Source: Ferruginibacter sp.
Lineage (GTDB): Bacteria; Bacteroidota; Bacteroidia; Chitinophagales; Chitinophagaceae
NCBI GenBank assembly: GCA_025362235.1
Contig: JANYGZ010000032.1
Coordinates: forward strand, 1 to 64,000
DNA length: 64,000 bases
Reading direction: 5' to 3'
Shown here: positions 46,086-54,792 of the stretch, in pieces
Position numbering within the stretch: the stretch's first letter is position 1
Layout: the number at the start of each line of letters is the position of its first letter
Translations under genes and position numbers: made by a program
Notes under the pieces: generated by a model
What the model was told of the DNA's origin: nothing
The model's database searches: none
Seen by the model: the letters and a program-made list of their open reading frames with translations, nothing else

Positions 46086-47189
46086 ATGACAAATATAGGT
46101 TCAATGTCAAAAGAAAGAGAAGATTTATCTAAAAGCGAAGATGTAAAGGAAATATATAAACTTACTCAATACTCACATGGCGCTGGTTGTGGATGCAAGA
46201 TTGCGCCTAAGATATTGGATGAAATTTTGTCCAGTAATCTCGCCATTCCCGATAATGATAAACTGATTGTTGGTAATCATAGTAAAGATGATGCAGCTGT
46301 GTATGATCTTGGTAATGGCACCGCACTTATTGCTACCACTGATTTTTTTATGCCCATTGTAGATGATCCCTACGAGTTTGGGCGCATTGCTTCTGCCAAT
46401 GCTATCAGTGATGTTTATGCTATGGGTGGAAAGCCGGTTATGGCTATCGCTATTTTGGGCTGGCCAATAAATATTTTACCCCCGGCTATTGCGCAAAAAG
46501 TAATTGAAGGCAGCAGGAGTATTTGCAAGGAAGCAGGCATACCACTGGCTGGCGGGCATAGTATAGACAGCCCGGAGCCAATTTTTGGGCTTGCAGTAAA
46601 TGGACTTGTTCCCATAGAAAATATAAAGCAAAATAACCTTGCCAAAGAAGGGGATATTTTATTTTTAACCAAACCATTAGGGGTGGGGATATTAACCACT
46701 GCAGAAAAAAAAGGTATGCTGAAAGAAGCAGATACGAGGCTTGCTGCAAAACAAATGATGCAATTAAATAAGGTGGGTGAAGCATTGGGAAAAGTAAAAG
46801 GAGTTACTGCAATGACAGATGTTACCGGCTTTGGGCTATTGGGCCACCTGGTTGAAATGGCCGAAGGGAGTGGCTTAAGCGCAATTTTAAATTTTGACAA
46901 AGTGCAATTAATAACCGGTGATCTTGTAAATTATATTGATCAAAAATGTGTACCCGGCGGGACTCAAAGAAACTGGGATAGTTATAGAGATAAAATAGCA
47001 ACTATTACAGCATATCAAAAAGCAATTTTGGCCGATCCACAAACCAGTGGTGGGTTATTAATTGCCGTTGAGGCAAAAGCAGCAGGAGAAGTTAAAGTTA
47101 TTTTACAAAAGCATGGCTTAGAAAAATTTACAACAGCTATCGGGTCAATGGTAAAGCAACAACAACAAATAGTGATGGTAAATAGTTAA
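46086..47189 (+). CDS. selD: Selenide, water dikinase
   Basis: A 367-residue enzyme that makes selenophosphate from selenide and ATP. The active site is Cys35-x-Cys37-Lys38 in '[11 protein letters not shown]', a Cys (not Sec) form. AIRS-type domains follow with '[12 protein letters not shown]' and '[12 protein letters not shown]'. The start is the ATG at 46086; an ATG six codons on is also possible. With mnmH two genes upstream it serves tRNA selenouridine. No selA, selB or selC is seen. Its 3' end overlaps the convergent pterin dehydratase gene by 4 bp. Confidence 0.95.
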   Translation: MTNIGSMSKEREDLSKSEDVKEIYKLTQYSHGAGCGCKIAPKILDEILSSNLAIPDNDKLIVGNHSKDDAAVYDLGNGTALIATTDFFMPIVDDPYEFGRIASANAISDVYAMGGKPVMAIAILGWPINILPPAIAQKVIEGSRSICKEAGIPLAGGHSIDSPEPIFGLAVNGLVPIENIKQNNLAKEGDILFLTKPLGVGILTTAEKKGMLKEADTRLAAKQMMQLNKVGEALGKVKGVTAMTDVTGFGLLGHLVEMAEGSGLSAILNFDKVQLITGDLVNYIDQKCVPGGTQRNWDSYRDKIATITAYQKAILADPQTSGGLLIAVEAKAAGEVKVILQKHGLEKFTTAIGSMVKQQQQIVMVNS

Positions 47190-47416
47190 ACCAATGCATC
47201 AATTTTAGCTGAAAGTTTTCGGTCTTTCTCTGTAATGATATCACCTGCACTATGCGTATTGAGCCATATTTCTACCTTGTTGTACACATTTGTCCATAAT
47301 GGATGATGGTCCATTTTTTCTGCAGCCATTGCTACTCTTGTCATAAAGCCAAAAGCTTCTGAAAAATTTTTAAATTCAAATTTTTTATAGAGCGTATTAT
47401 TTGTTTCTTCCCACAT
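47186..47416 (-). CDS. 4a-hydroxytetrahydrobiopterin dehydratase (PCD/DCoH)
   Basis: A 76-residue protein with '[20 protein letters not shown]' (signature His37-His38-Pro39), then '[12 protein letters not shown]' and 'GDIITEKD', all typical of pterin-4a-carbinolamine dehydratases. It would dehydrate the pterin by-product of aromatic amino acid hydroxylases. It is short because the N-terminal helix of longer relatives is missing. It overlaps selD by 4 bp on the opposite strand. Confidence 0.87.
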   Translation of the reverse strand: MWEETNNTLYKKFEFKNFSEAFGFMTRVAMAAEKMDHHPLWTNVYNKVEIWLNTHSAGDIITEKDRKLSAKIDALV

Positions 47417-47451
47417 AATATTAATTGATAATCGTTTAGTAGATAATTATT

Positions 47452-47527
47452 ATGGATAATTTTTTAGTTGATGATTGATAATGGGGTTGCCATTTTGGCC
47501 TGTATTATCAATTATTTAATTATCCAT
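47452..47527. repeat. Inverted repeat from ATGGATAA/ATTGATAA octamers
   Basis: ATGGATAATT (47452-47461) pairs with AATTATCCAT (47518-47527), and ATTGATAAT (47474-47482) pairs with ATTATCAAT (47504-47512). The stem spans the gap between two minus-strand genes and touches the stop codon of the upstream one. A single-arm copy of the same 8-mers lies at about 14262-14300. Confidence 0.65.
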
Positions 47528-47961
47528 TAAAATATAAGATGTTGCTTATGTTTTATTTTTTCATTGGTCATTTCATTTACAAGTTGCACGCCCGGCAAAG
47601 TTTTAATGGAATGTATTAATGTTTTTAATTCGGCTTCATTTACATATTCGCCTTTCATTAGCCATAAATAATCAAGGTGCTTAAACTCGGGTAATAAATA
47701 TTCGCCATCAAACTGGTTATTATATAAATAATGGGTTAAGCAGGTAGAAGGTACGGGGTATTCATAAATAGAAAAAAAATATTTTCTTTCTTTCTTTGTT
47801 AATTGAATTTCAAAATCGTTGTTGATCCTGAAATCAAAACCCAATATCTGGTTTAATTGCCAGCATAGCTGGTAATCTTTAACAGGTGCCACAATGCCCA
47901 GCAGTATGGAGTCTTCAAAAAACTCCCTGGCCAATGTTTCATTATCAATTTTAAGTTTCAT
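47527..47961 (-). CDS. IPExxxVDY-family protein
   Basis: A 144-residue protein of a family nearly limited to Bacteroidota, named after a motif that appears here as LPEFKHLDY (in 'YLLPEFKHLDYLWLMKGE'). The function is unknown. The N-terminal half has strands with Trp/Cys pairs and is followed by the family motif. It is monocistronic on the minus strand, upstream of the pterin dehydratase gene. Confidence 0.8.
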   Translation of the reverse strand: MKLKIDNETLAREFFEDSILLGIVAPVKDYQLCWQLNQILGFDFRINNDFEIQLTKKERKYFFSIYEYPVPSTCLTHYLYNNQFDGEYLLPEFKHLDYLWLMKGEYVNEAELKTLIHSIKTLPGVQLVNEMTNEKIKHKQHLIF

Positions 47962-48016
47962 GCCCTATCCCTGAGGATTATAATTTTTTTAATTAGCTCT
48001 TGATTACATATTTGCA

Positions 48017-49654
48017 TTAAAAAACAATATCAAATACCAGTTCCTCACTGCCTCTTTTCACTTTTACTTTAGTGGCATCGCCTTTATTAAATTTACTCAA
48101 TGTTTCCATATAAGTTTGTACATCGGTAAATTTATATTCGCCTAACTGCACAATAACATCACCAGCTTTTATTCCTGCTTTTTGGGCAATCTTTCCATCG
48201 CTGATACCATCCGCCCTTACTCCGATGCCGCTAAAAGTATAGTCGGGCATTATGCCAAGCGTTACTTTAAAACCGCTTTTACCATTACTTATGGTTTCCC
48301 TCGTTTTTGTAAATGCAAGTTTCCCTTTTTTGTTGGTATCTTCTATCAGTTTATAGATATATTTTAACACCATCCACTCGCCTGTATAGTTTATTTTGTC
48401 AGCATCATCGCTTGGTTTGTGGTAATCGCTGTGTACACCCGTAAAGAAAAATAATACCGGTATATTTTTTCTGTAAAAAGAAGTATGGTCACTTGGGCCG
48501 GTACCGCTGCTGTCAAATTTAATTTTAAAAAATTTATCGTTGACTGACATCGTTTCGCCCCATGCAGGCGATGTGCCGTACCCGCCGATATTCAACCCAT
48601 GCGTACTGTCATTTAGCCGTCCCACCATATCCATGTTAATCATATAGTTTACGGTAGCCATATCAACAGTGGGATGCTCAGTAAAATATTTTGAGCCAAA
48701 TAAACCCAACTCTTCTCCCGAAAAGCAAATAAACAGGTAGTTGTTATTTTTATATTTGGATGTTTTCAGCAATTTACCCAATTCTATCACTGCTGCAGTT
48801 CCACTGGCATTATCATCAGCTCCATTGTGAATTTGGGGGGTAGTGCCGGTGTATAAACTGTTATGGTCTTCTCCATACCCAAGATGGTCGTAATGTGCAC
48901 CAATAATAATGGTACTGGCAGCGTTGTTATCAATAAAGCCTATTACGTTATGGCCATATCTCTTTTTATCAACTATCTCGGTTTTTAGCTGTATATCCAG
49001 CGTAGCTGTTTCATCTTTAAAATAGGTTTCTTTGCCTGCCCTGGTAATGTAAACAACAGGAATGGCTGATAATTCTGATTTTGCTTTTGGATCAAATTGC
49101 AGCTCATCTTTAATAGTAGAGCTATTATAGATAAAAAATGCAATTGCAGTTTTTTTTGCAGCGGCAGCAGCTTTCAGCTTAATAGCATCGGTAAGATCAA
49201 AATGCGGATTGTTTTTATTAGCTTCCAGTAAATCTTTTATATCATAAAACCAGGGTGTGCCATTTTCCTGTAAAGCGATTGATGCGGTTGTTGTTAAAGA
49301 ACTGTTTTTACAAAACGATAGTGGAAAGTAGTCTTTGTCAATAACAAGATCGTTGCCATTTACAATGAGGAAAGAACCTTTGGCAATCATTTTTCCATCA
49401 TTTACCTCAAACTCCTGTAAAAAAGTTCCTTTATCGCCATGTGCAGCTAAGCCTGCTTTTAAAAATTCATTGCTGATATATTCATACGCCAGTTTTTCGC
49501 CATTGGTTCCTGTTCTTCTTCCTTCCAGTTTATCGTCGGCCAGGTAACTGATATTTGTTTGTAAATTGGTTACAGCAGTTTTATCTGCTTTTTTTAGTTT
49601 TTGAGCATCAGCAAATTGTATGGTAAATAAAAGGCAATAAAAAATACTTTTCAT
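48017..49654 (-). CDS. Secreted M28 peptidase with C-terminal PDZ domain
   Basis: A 545-residue exported aminopeptidase-type enzyme. I start it at the ATG at 49654 (MKSIFYCLL) so the signal peptide (to about residue 18) is N-terminal. Two zinc ions would be bound by H and D in 'AHYDHLG', D in 'GADDNASG', the Glu pair in 'GEELGLFGS', D in 'NMDMVGRL' and H in 'GPSDHTSF'. A protease-associated-type insert lies before this, and a PDZ domain ('AGIKAGDVIVQLG') ends the protein. It would trim peptides in the periplasm or outside. Confidence 0.9.
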   Translation of the reverse strand: MKSIFYCLLFTIQFADAQKLKKADKTAVTNLQTNISYLADDKLEGRRTGTNGEKLAYEYISNEFLKAGLAAHGDKGTFLQEFEVNDGKMIAKGSFLIVNGNDLVIDKDYFPLSFCKNSSLTTTASIALQENGTPWFYDIKDLLEANKNNPHFDLTDAIKLKAAAAAKKTAIAFFIYNSSTIKDELQFDPKAKSELSAIPVVYITRAGKETYFKDETATLDIQLKTEIVDKKRYGHNVIGFIDNNAASTIIIGAHYDHLGYGEDHNSLYTGTTPQIHNGADDNASGTAAVIELGKLLKTSKYKNNNYLFICFSGEELGLFGSKYFTEHPTVDMATVNYMINMDMVGRLNDSTHGLNIGGYGTSPAWGETMSVNDKFFKIKFDSSGTGPSDHTSFYRKNIPVLFFFTGVHSDYHKPSDDADKINYTGEWMVLKYIYKLIEDTNKKGKLAFTKTRETISNGKSGFKVTLGIMPDYTFSGIGVRADGISDGKIAQKAGIKAGDVIVQLGEYKFTDVQTYMETLSKFNKGDATKVKVKRGSEELVFDIVF

Positions 49655-49969
49655 ACATGTTTTAATTGAGGAGTGGTAAAGGTAATTCACACAATGGTTA
49701 TTGTTGTAATGTGTAGGTATAATTTATTGTTACTAAAACAACACACTAATTTTTATAAGTTTATGGTTACCGGTTAATATAATAAATTATTATTTTATAC
49801 GTTATAAACTACCTCCGTAGCAATAGGTTATATAAACCTTGCTAAAACCCATGCAAACTAACAAAGGTTACCAGCTTTTATTTTAGGGCTTTAACGAATA
49901 CCAATTTTACGATTTAAATTTGGTTAAACTAAGATGGGCCAACGAATTTTAGAAGCTATTATTATATAA
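49655..49969. other. Divergent intergenic region with candidate -7 element
   Basis: No gene is seen in 315 bases. TAAATTTG (49915-49922) on the plus strand fits the -7 consensus for the large downstream gene, but no TTG stands at the expected -33 position. Confidence 0.45.
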
Positions 49970-52900
49970 ATGAGTTTGAAGAAAAAAATATTATTAATTA
50001 TAGGCTCTATAATTACCCTGCTTGTCCTGGTTATTATTGGGGTATATTTTTGGGCTATACAACATGCATCTACTTTATTAACCCAACTTGTTGATGAACA
50101 GTCTAAGGGTAAACTTGCATTAACTATTAGAAAAGTAGATTACAGTTTTTTCGATCATAGAATGGTTTTTATTCAACCTGATCTTATAACAAAAGACAGT
50201 GCAGGTCGAAAAACAGGATACCATGTAAATGCCAAAAACATTACTTTACAATTGAAATCGTTTGCATTTACCTTTATTTTTCAAAAACAATTGATTTTTG
50301 ATTCTATAATCGTTAATTCTCCTGAAATAGCCGTTTTTAAGTATAAAGAAGGCCCCCAAGAAAAAATTTCACTAACAGATGAATTTGCAAAAGTTTACCA
50401 ATCGCTTGATTCGGTTTTGCAAAAAGTAACCTTAAATTACCTGCACTTTGATTCTTCAAACTTTACTATTTATGATCGTACTAAACCAGGCAGTGACCCG
50501 CTGCAGGTATCGAATTTAAATCTAACTATTAACAGGGTATCAGCTGCAGAAAAATCTGCCACAAATAACCGGGTGCTATTTTCCGATCGTATTTTGCTGG
50601 AGGTTTTTAACCAGGATATACAATTTAAAGATGGGTTTCAGGGCATAAAATTTAAACGGCTCCGGTTGAGCACTGGTAGTAAAACATTAAAATTAGATAG
50701 TTGCAATTTGTATAGCAGAAAAACCGATTCAACTTACGGAGCCTTAAATATTTCTTTTGAGTCAATTAATATTTCAAATATTGACTTTAACAAACTGACC
50801 CAAAATAATCTTCTCAAGGTAGACACTGCGTTATGTATAAACCCTCACATAATGCTACAAATTGCTTTAAAAGACAGAAAAAGAACTTCAGGGTTAAGTA
50901 AAAAAGCGCCTGCCAATAAAGATTCTGTTGAAATGATTTTCAAAAAATTATTGGGTAATGTTGATATTGGCTTTTTAGCAGTTACTAATGCAAGTATCAA
51001 TATTGATTTAAAAAAAAATGACAAAATGTCTTTTTATTCCGCCAATAAAATTGACTTTAGTATAAAAGACCTCCTTATTATAGACGATCCAACTATTCCA
51101 TTACATTTAAGCCAGATGGACTTGGCAATACGAAACTATACCGCTTATAAACTTGATAGTTTAACTACCGTTAAATTTGATAGTATAAAACTGACTAATA
51201 ACAAAATAAAGCTTTCAAATTTTTCTTTAAATACAGCTAAAGATAACAAGCAGCTTATTAATAGTACGATAAAAACCAGGTCTTTTGAACTTTCTGATAT
51301 TAACTGGCAACAGCTTGTTTATGAACAAAGATTGTCAGCAGGTACTGCATCGTTGATAAACCCTGAAGTGAATATTATTTTGCCAGGTAAAAAAGAAAAG
51401 GGTACAAATGAAGGAAAAGCTAAGCCTTCATTAATACCTGCTGGTATAAAGGAAAGGTTTCAACTGAATAAGTTTTTTATTGTTGATGGTATGGTAAATA
51501 TTAAAACCAGCAATGGAATAATTTTAAATGCTGCTCATTGTTTTGCAGATATAAAGGTTAACCAATTTTTAAAAGCAAATTTTTTACAAAACCGTATAGA
51601 TGCTGTAAGTAATTTATCTTTTTCTACTGCTTTATTCATTAACCCCGGTATGAAGTTTCTCGCTAAAGAAGGCAGCTATTCAAGTGTAAATAAATCTTTG
51701 AAACTTAAGGAAGTAAAACAAACAAAAAATGATAATAGCATTGCTATAGACTTTAAAAACCTGGAAGCAAACGGGATTAATGTTGGTGAAGGAAATAATT
51801 TTTCTGTTTCAAACTTATCCTGGGGCAATGCAAATATTATAGTAAACAAAAATCAGAACGATAAACAAAAATCAGTTACAGATACCACTTTTAAGTATAA
51901 GGTTATTGTCAGCAATACTTCTGGAGGCCCAGCCCACATTAGTTTTAATAGCCCAAATATATCTGCCTCAACTCAAATGAATAAGCTTTCAGTTGGTGAA
52001 ATCATTTTACAGACGGGCGAAAAACCAATCATTAACGCATTTCAAATAGATGGACAATCTATCCTGGTAAATCAAAATAAAACGGAGATTGGCTTAGGGG
52101 GGTTTAATATTGGCGACAAAAATACTTCTATAATTAAAAACATTACCCTCCGCTTACCAGCTAATGAAAAAACATTAAAAATATTTTTGCCGGAACTGAT
52201 ATTTTCTACAGATATCAACAAAGGCATCAACGGGTTAATAACAGCCGACTTAATTGAATTGAATAAACCGGTTATTTCTTTTGAATCAAATAAAGGTGTA
52301 TTTATTGATAAGCCTGCGGAAGCAAAGCTTAAATTACCATTGATACAAATTGGAACAGTAAAAATAAATGAGCCATCAATTACAAATCTGCCGGATAACT
52401 TGGCTGATAAAATGCAACTGGCGGTAGGTGTTTCGATGTTTACTATGAAGGGTATTAATTCTGACGGTGAAGCAATAAGGGTTGATTCTATATTGGCCGG
52501 GTTAAAAAACCCACGTTTTAGTAATAGTAAATTAAGCCTTGTTCCCACAGGAAAAGAACTTATTCAGCTTGGGGTAACGGATTTTACATTTAGCCCATGG
52601 GCTGATAGCATCAACGAAAAATGGTCTTTTACAGTTAATACTTTTTATGGCTCTAATTTTTTAATAAATATAAAAAAGTCAGACACCATAAAACAGGTTA
52701 TTACTTTAAAAAATTTAAACCTGAAAAAAATGTCACTTGGATCAATAAGTATAAAAAATTATAAAGATTTACTAAACAACAATCGTAATCTTTTACTTAC
52801 AAATGGAGATGTTGTTATTGATAATGGCAAAACAATAATTGAAATAAATAATTTGCAAGTTGACCGGAGCAAAAACATGCTATCACTTGATAGTTTTTCT

Positions 52901-53851
52901 TTTTCTCCCATTATAGACAGGGATAGTTTTATGAAGACAAAACCTTTTCAGGCAACCTATACCAAATTAAAAACGGGTAATATTTTAGTAAGTGATATTA
53001 ATTTTGAGCAACTGGTAAACGATACAGCTTTTGTTGCAAAAAAAGTAAACCTGATGGGAGGTAATTTTGATTTATATAGTGATAAACGGCTTCCTTTTAA
53101 CCATGTTGAAAAACCGATGCTGACCCAGCTTCTTCAAAAGATAAAATTAAAAATGGCAATTGATTCCCTGGTGTTTAGAAATACGCAGATGCTATATGAA
53201 GAAATAAATGAAAGAACTCCTTTTTTAAGTAAAGTTACCTTTAAGGAAATGAGGGGTAATGTAGCAGGAGTTAGAAACTTTAATTATTCCCCAACTGATA
53301 GTTTGCGGTTTACTGTGGCCACAAGAATTATGGATTCTGCAAGGGTTAAAGTAAAATATGCACAATCTTATACTGACAGCCTTTCTGCATTTATACTTCA
53401 ATTGAATATAAGGCCATTTAATTTACCTGACTTAAATCCTATGCTTGTACCACTTCTTTCAGCAAGGGTAAACTCAGGATATTTGGATACGCTTAGTATG
53501 ATTGCGATTGGCAGAAAATATATTGCCTTGGGAAAAATGAAAATGTATTACCGCGGGCTCGATTTTCAGTACCTTGATAAAGGAAGTGAAATTAAAAAGA
53601 CCTTTAAAACAAAACTGGTCAGTTTTTTGGGGAACCTGTTAACGCATAAAAATAATTCAAGCAGAACAGGTAAAGTTTATGCCGAAAGAAATCCCGAAAA
53701 AGGGTTTGCAAATTATTGGATAAGAATATTAGTAAGTGGTACACTTACCAATACAGGTATAAGGTCAAATAAAAAGCAGGATAAAAAATATCACGAAGGT
53801 GTGAAGAAATTTGATGTACCGCCTATTACCGAAATTTCAATAGAAGACTAA
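49970..53851 (+). CDS. Giant AsmA/TamB-like membrane-anchored protein
   Basis: A 1293-residue protein with one N-terminal membrane segment (about residues 7-28) and a very long, repetitive beta-rich periplasmic part. Motif-like strands such as 'LNLTINRVSAAE', 'DSIKLTNNKIKL' and 'VSNLSWGNANI' recur. The layout (anchor, long amphipathic strands, Asn/Ser-rich) fits AsmA-like or repeating-beta-groove bridging proteins that move lipid between membranes. No catalytic motif was seen. It precedes an esterase gene by 53 bp. Confidence 0.6.
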   Translation: MSLKKKILLIIGSIITLLVLVIIGVYFWAIQHASTLLTQLVDEQSKGKLALTIRKVDYSFFDHRMVFIQPDLITKDSAGRKTGYHVNAKNITLQLKSFAFTFIFQKQLIFDSIIVNSPEIAVFKYKEGPQEKISLTDEFAKVYQSLDSVLQKVTLNYLHFDSSNFTIYDRTKPGSDPLQVSNLNLTINRVSAAEKSATNNRVLFSDRILLEVFNQDIQFKDGFQGIKFKRLRLSTGSKTLKLDSCNLYSRKTDSTYGALNISFESINISNIDFNKLTQNNLLKVDTALCINPHIMLQIALKDRKRTSGLSKKAPANKDSVEMIFKKLLGNVDIGFLAVTNASINIDLKKNDKMSFYSANKIDFSIKDLLIIDDPTIPLHLSQMDLAIRNYTAYKLDSLTTVKFDSIKLTNNKIKLSNFSLNTAKDNKQLINSTIKTRSFELSDINWQQLVYEQRLSAGTASLINPEVNIILPGKKEKGTNEGKAKPSLIPAGIKERFQLNKFFIVDGMVNIKTSNGIILNAAHCFADIKVNQFLKANFLQNRIDAVSNLSFSTALFINPGMKFLAKEGSYSSVNKSLKLKEVKQTKNDNSIAIDFKNLEANGINVGEGNNFSVSNLSWGNANIIVNKNQNDKQKSVTDTTFKYKVIVSNTSGGPAHISFNSPNISASTQMNKLSVGEIILQTGEKPIINAFQIDGQSILVNQNKTEIGLGGFNIGDKNTSIIKNITLRLPANEKTLKIFLPELIFSTDINKGINGLITADLIELNKPVISFESNKGVFIDKPAEAKLKLPLIQIGTVKINEPSITNLPDNLADKMQLAVGVSMFTMKGINSDGEAIRVDSILAGLKNPRFSNSKLSLVPTGKELIQLGVTDFTFSPWADSINEKWSFTVNTFYGSNFLINIKKSDTIKQVITLKNLNLKKMSLGSISIKNYKDLLNNNRNLLLTNGDVVIDNGKTIIEINNLQVDRSKNMLSLDSFSFSPIIDRDSFMKTKPFQATYTKLKTGNILVSDINFEQLVNDTAFVAKKVNLMGGNFDLYSDKRLPFNHVEKPMLTQLLQKIKLKMAIDSLVFRNTQMLYEEINERTPFLSKVTFKEMRGNVAGVRNFNYSPTDSLRFTVATRIMDSARVKVKYAQSYTDSLSAFILQLNIRPFNLPDLNPMLVPLLSARVNSGYLDTLSMIAIGRKYIALGKMKMYYRGLDFQYLDKGSEIKKTFKTKLVSFLGNLLTHKNNSSRTGKVYAERNPEKGFANYWIRILVSGTLTNTGIRSNKKQDKKYHEGVKKFDVPPITEISIED

Positions 53852-53904
53852 TGAAACTTACCAGAGCAATAAGTTTAGAAACAAATATTTTTTAAGATAT
53901 TAGT

Positions 53905-54762
53905 ATGAATTTTTTTTCATTTATTTTTTCACTACTACTTTTTTTAATAAACCCTGCACTTGCACAGAAAGATTTACCCACAAGGGTAATAAATGAAACC
54001 CCTTTTATATTAGGAATTGTTGATAAAATTCAATCTGCTGAATTAGGCGAAAACAGGATACTAAATATTTATTTACCCGAAGGATATTCTTCCGACTCTG
54101 CAATTACTTATCCCGTTATTTATCTTTTAGATGGTTCGGCCAATGAAGATTTCATTCATATTGCCGGCCTTGTTCAATTTCTTACAATGATAAAAGCCAT
54201 GCCTCAATCAATAGTTGTTGGTATTGCCAATATTGACAGAAGAAGGGACTTTACATTTCCTACCTGTATTGCAGAAGACAAAAAAAATTATCCTTCAACA
54301 GGCAGCTCTGCTAAGTTTATTGCGTTTATAGAAAAAGAACTTCAACCCTTTGTTGAAAGAAAATATAAAACCAATAATTCCAAAACAATTATTGGCCAGT
54401 CATTAGGCGGATTATTGGCAACAGAAATATTATTAAAAGAACCAGGGCTGTTTAATAATTATATTATCGTAAGCCCAAGTTTATGGTGGAACAATGAATC
54501 GCTTTTGTCAAATGCACCCAAACTATTAGAAAACCAATCAGCTAATGCTATTAAAGTATATATTTCTGTTGGTACAGAGGGAAAGCAAATGGAAGATGAT
54601 GCAAAAAAACTGGCTGAAATTCTTGAAACTTTTGGAAAGAAGAATATGAATATTAGTTTTCTTTCTTTGCCAAATGAAAGCCACCTGACTATTCTACATA
54701 ATAGTGTATATAATGGTTTTGAAATTTTATATCCTAAAAAAGTTGAGGAAGTAAATAAATAG
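53905..54762 (+). CDS. Exported alpha/beta-hydrolase (esterase D/Fes-like)
   Basis: A 285-residue hydrolase with a signal peptide (to about LAQ, residue 21). The nucleophile Ser is in 'GQSLGGLLA', preceded by 'YPVIYLLDGSAN', and 'NESHLTILH' carries the catalytic His. This is the putative-esterase (COG2819) family including siderophore esterases. It lies 53 bp after the giant AsmA-like gene, and the convergent next gene is feoB, so an iron link is conceivable but weak. Confidence 0.82.
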   Translation: MNFFSFIFSLLLFLINPALAQKDLPTRVINETPFILGIVDKIQSAELGENRILNIYLPEGYSSDSAITYPVIYLLDGSANEDFIHIAGLVQFLTMIKAMPQSIVVGIANIDRRRDFTFPTCIAEDKKNYPSTGSSAKFIAFIEKELQPFVERKYKTNNSKTIIGQSLGGLLATEILLKEPGLFNNYIIVSPSLWWNNESLLSNAPKLLENQSANAIKVYISVGTEGKQMEDDAKKLAEILETFGKKNMNISFLSLPNESHLTILHNSVYNGFEILYPKKVEEVNK

Positions 54763-54792
54763 ATAAGTAAAAAATAAGGAAGTAATAATTTT

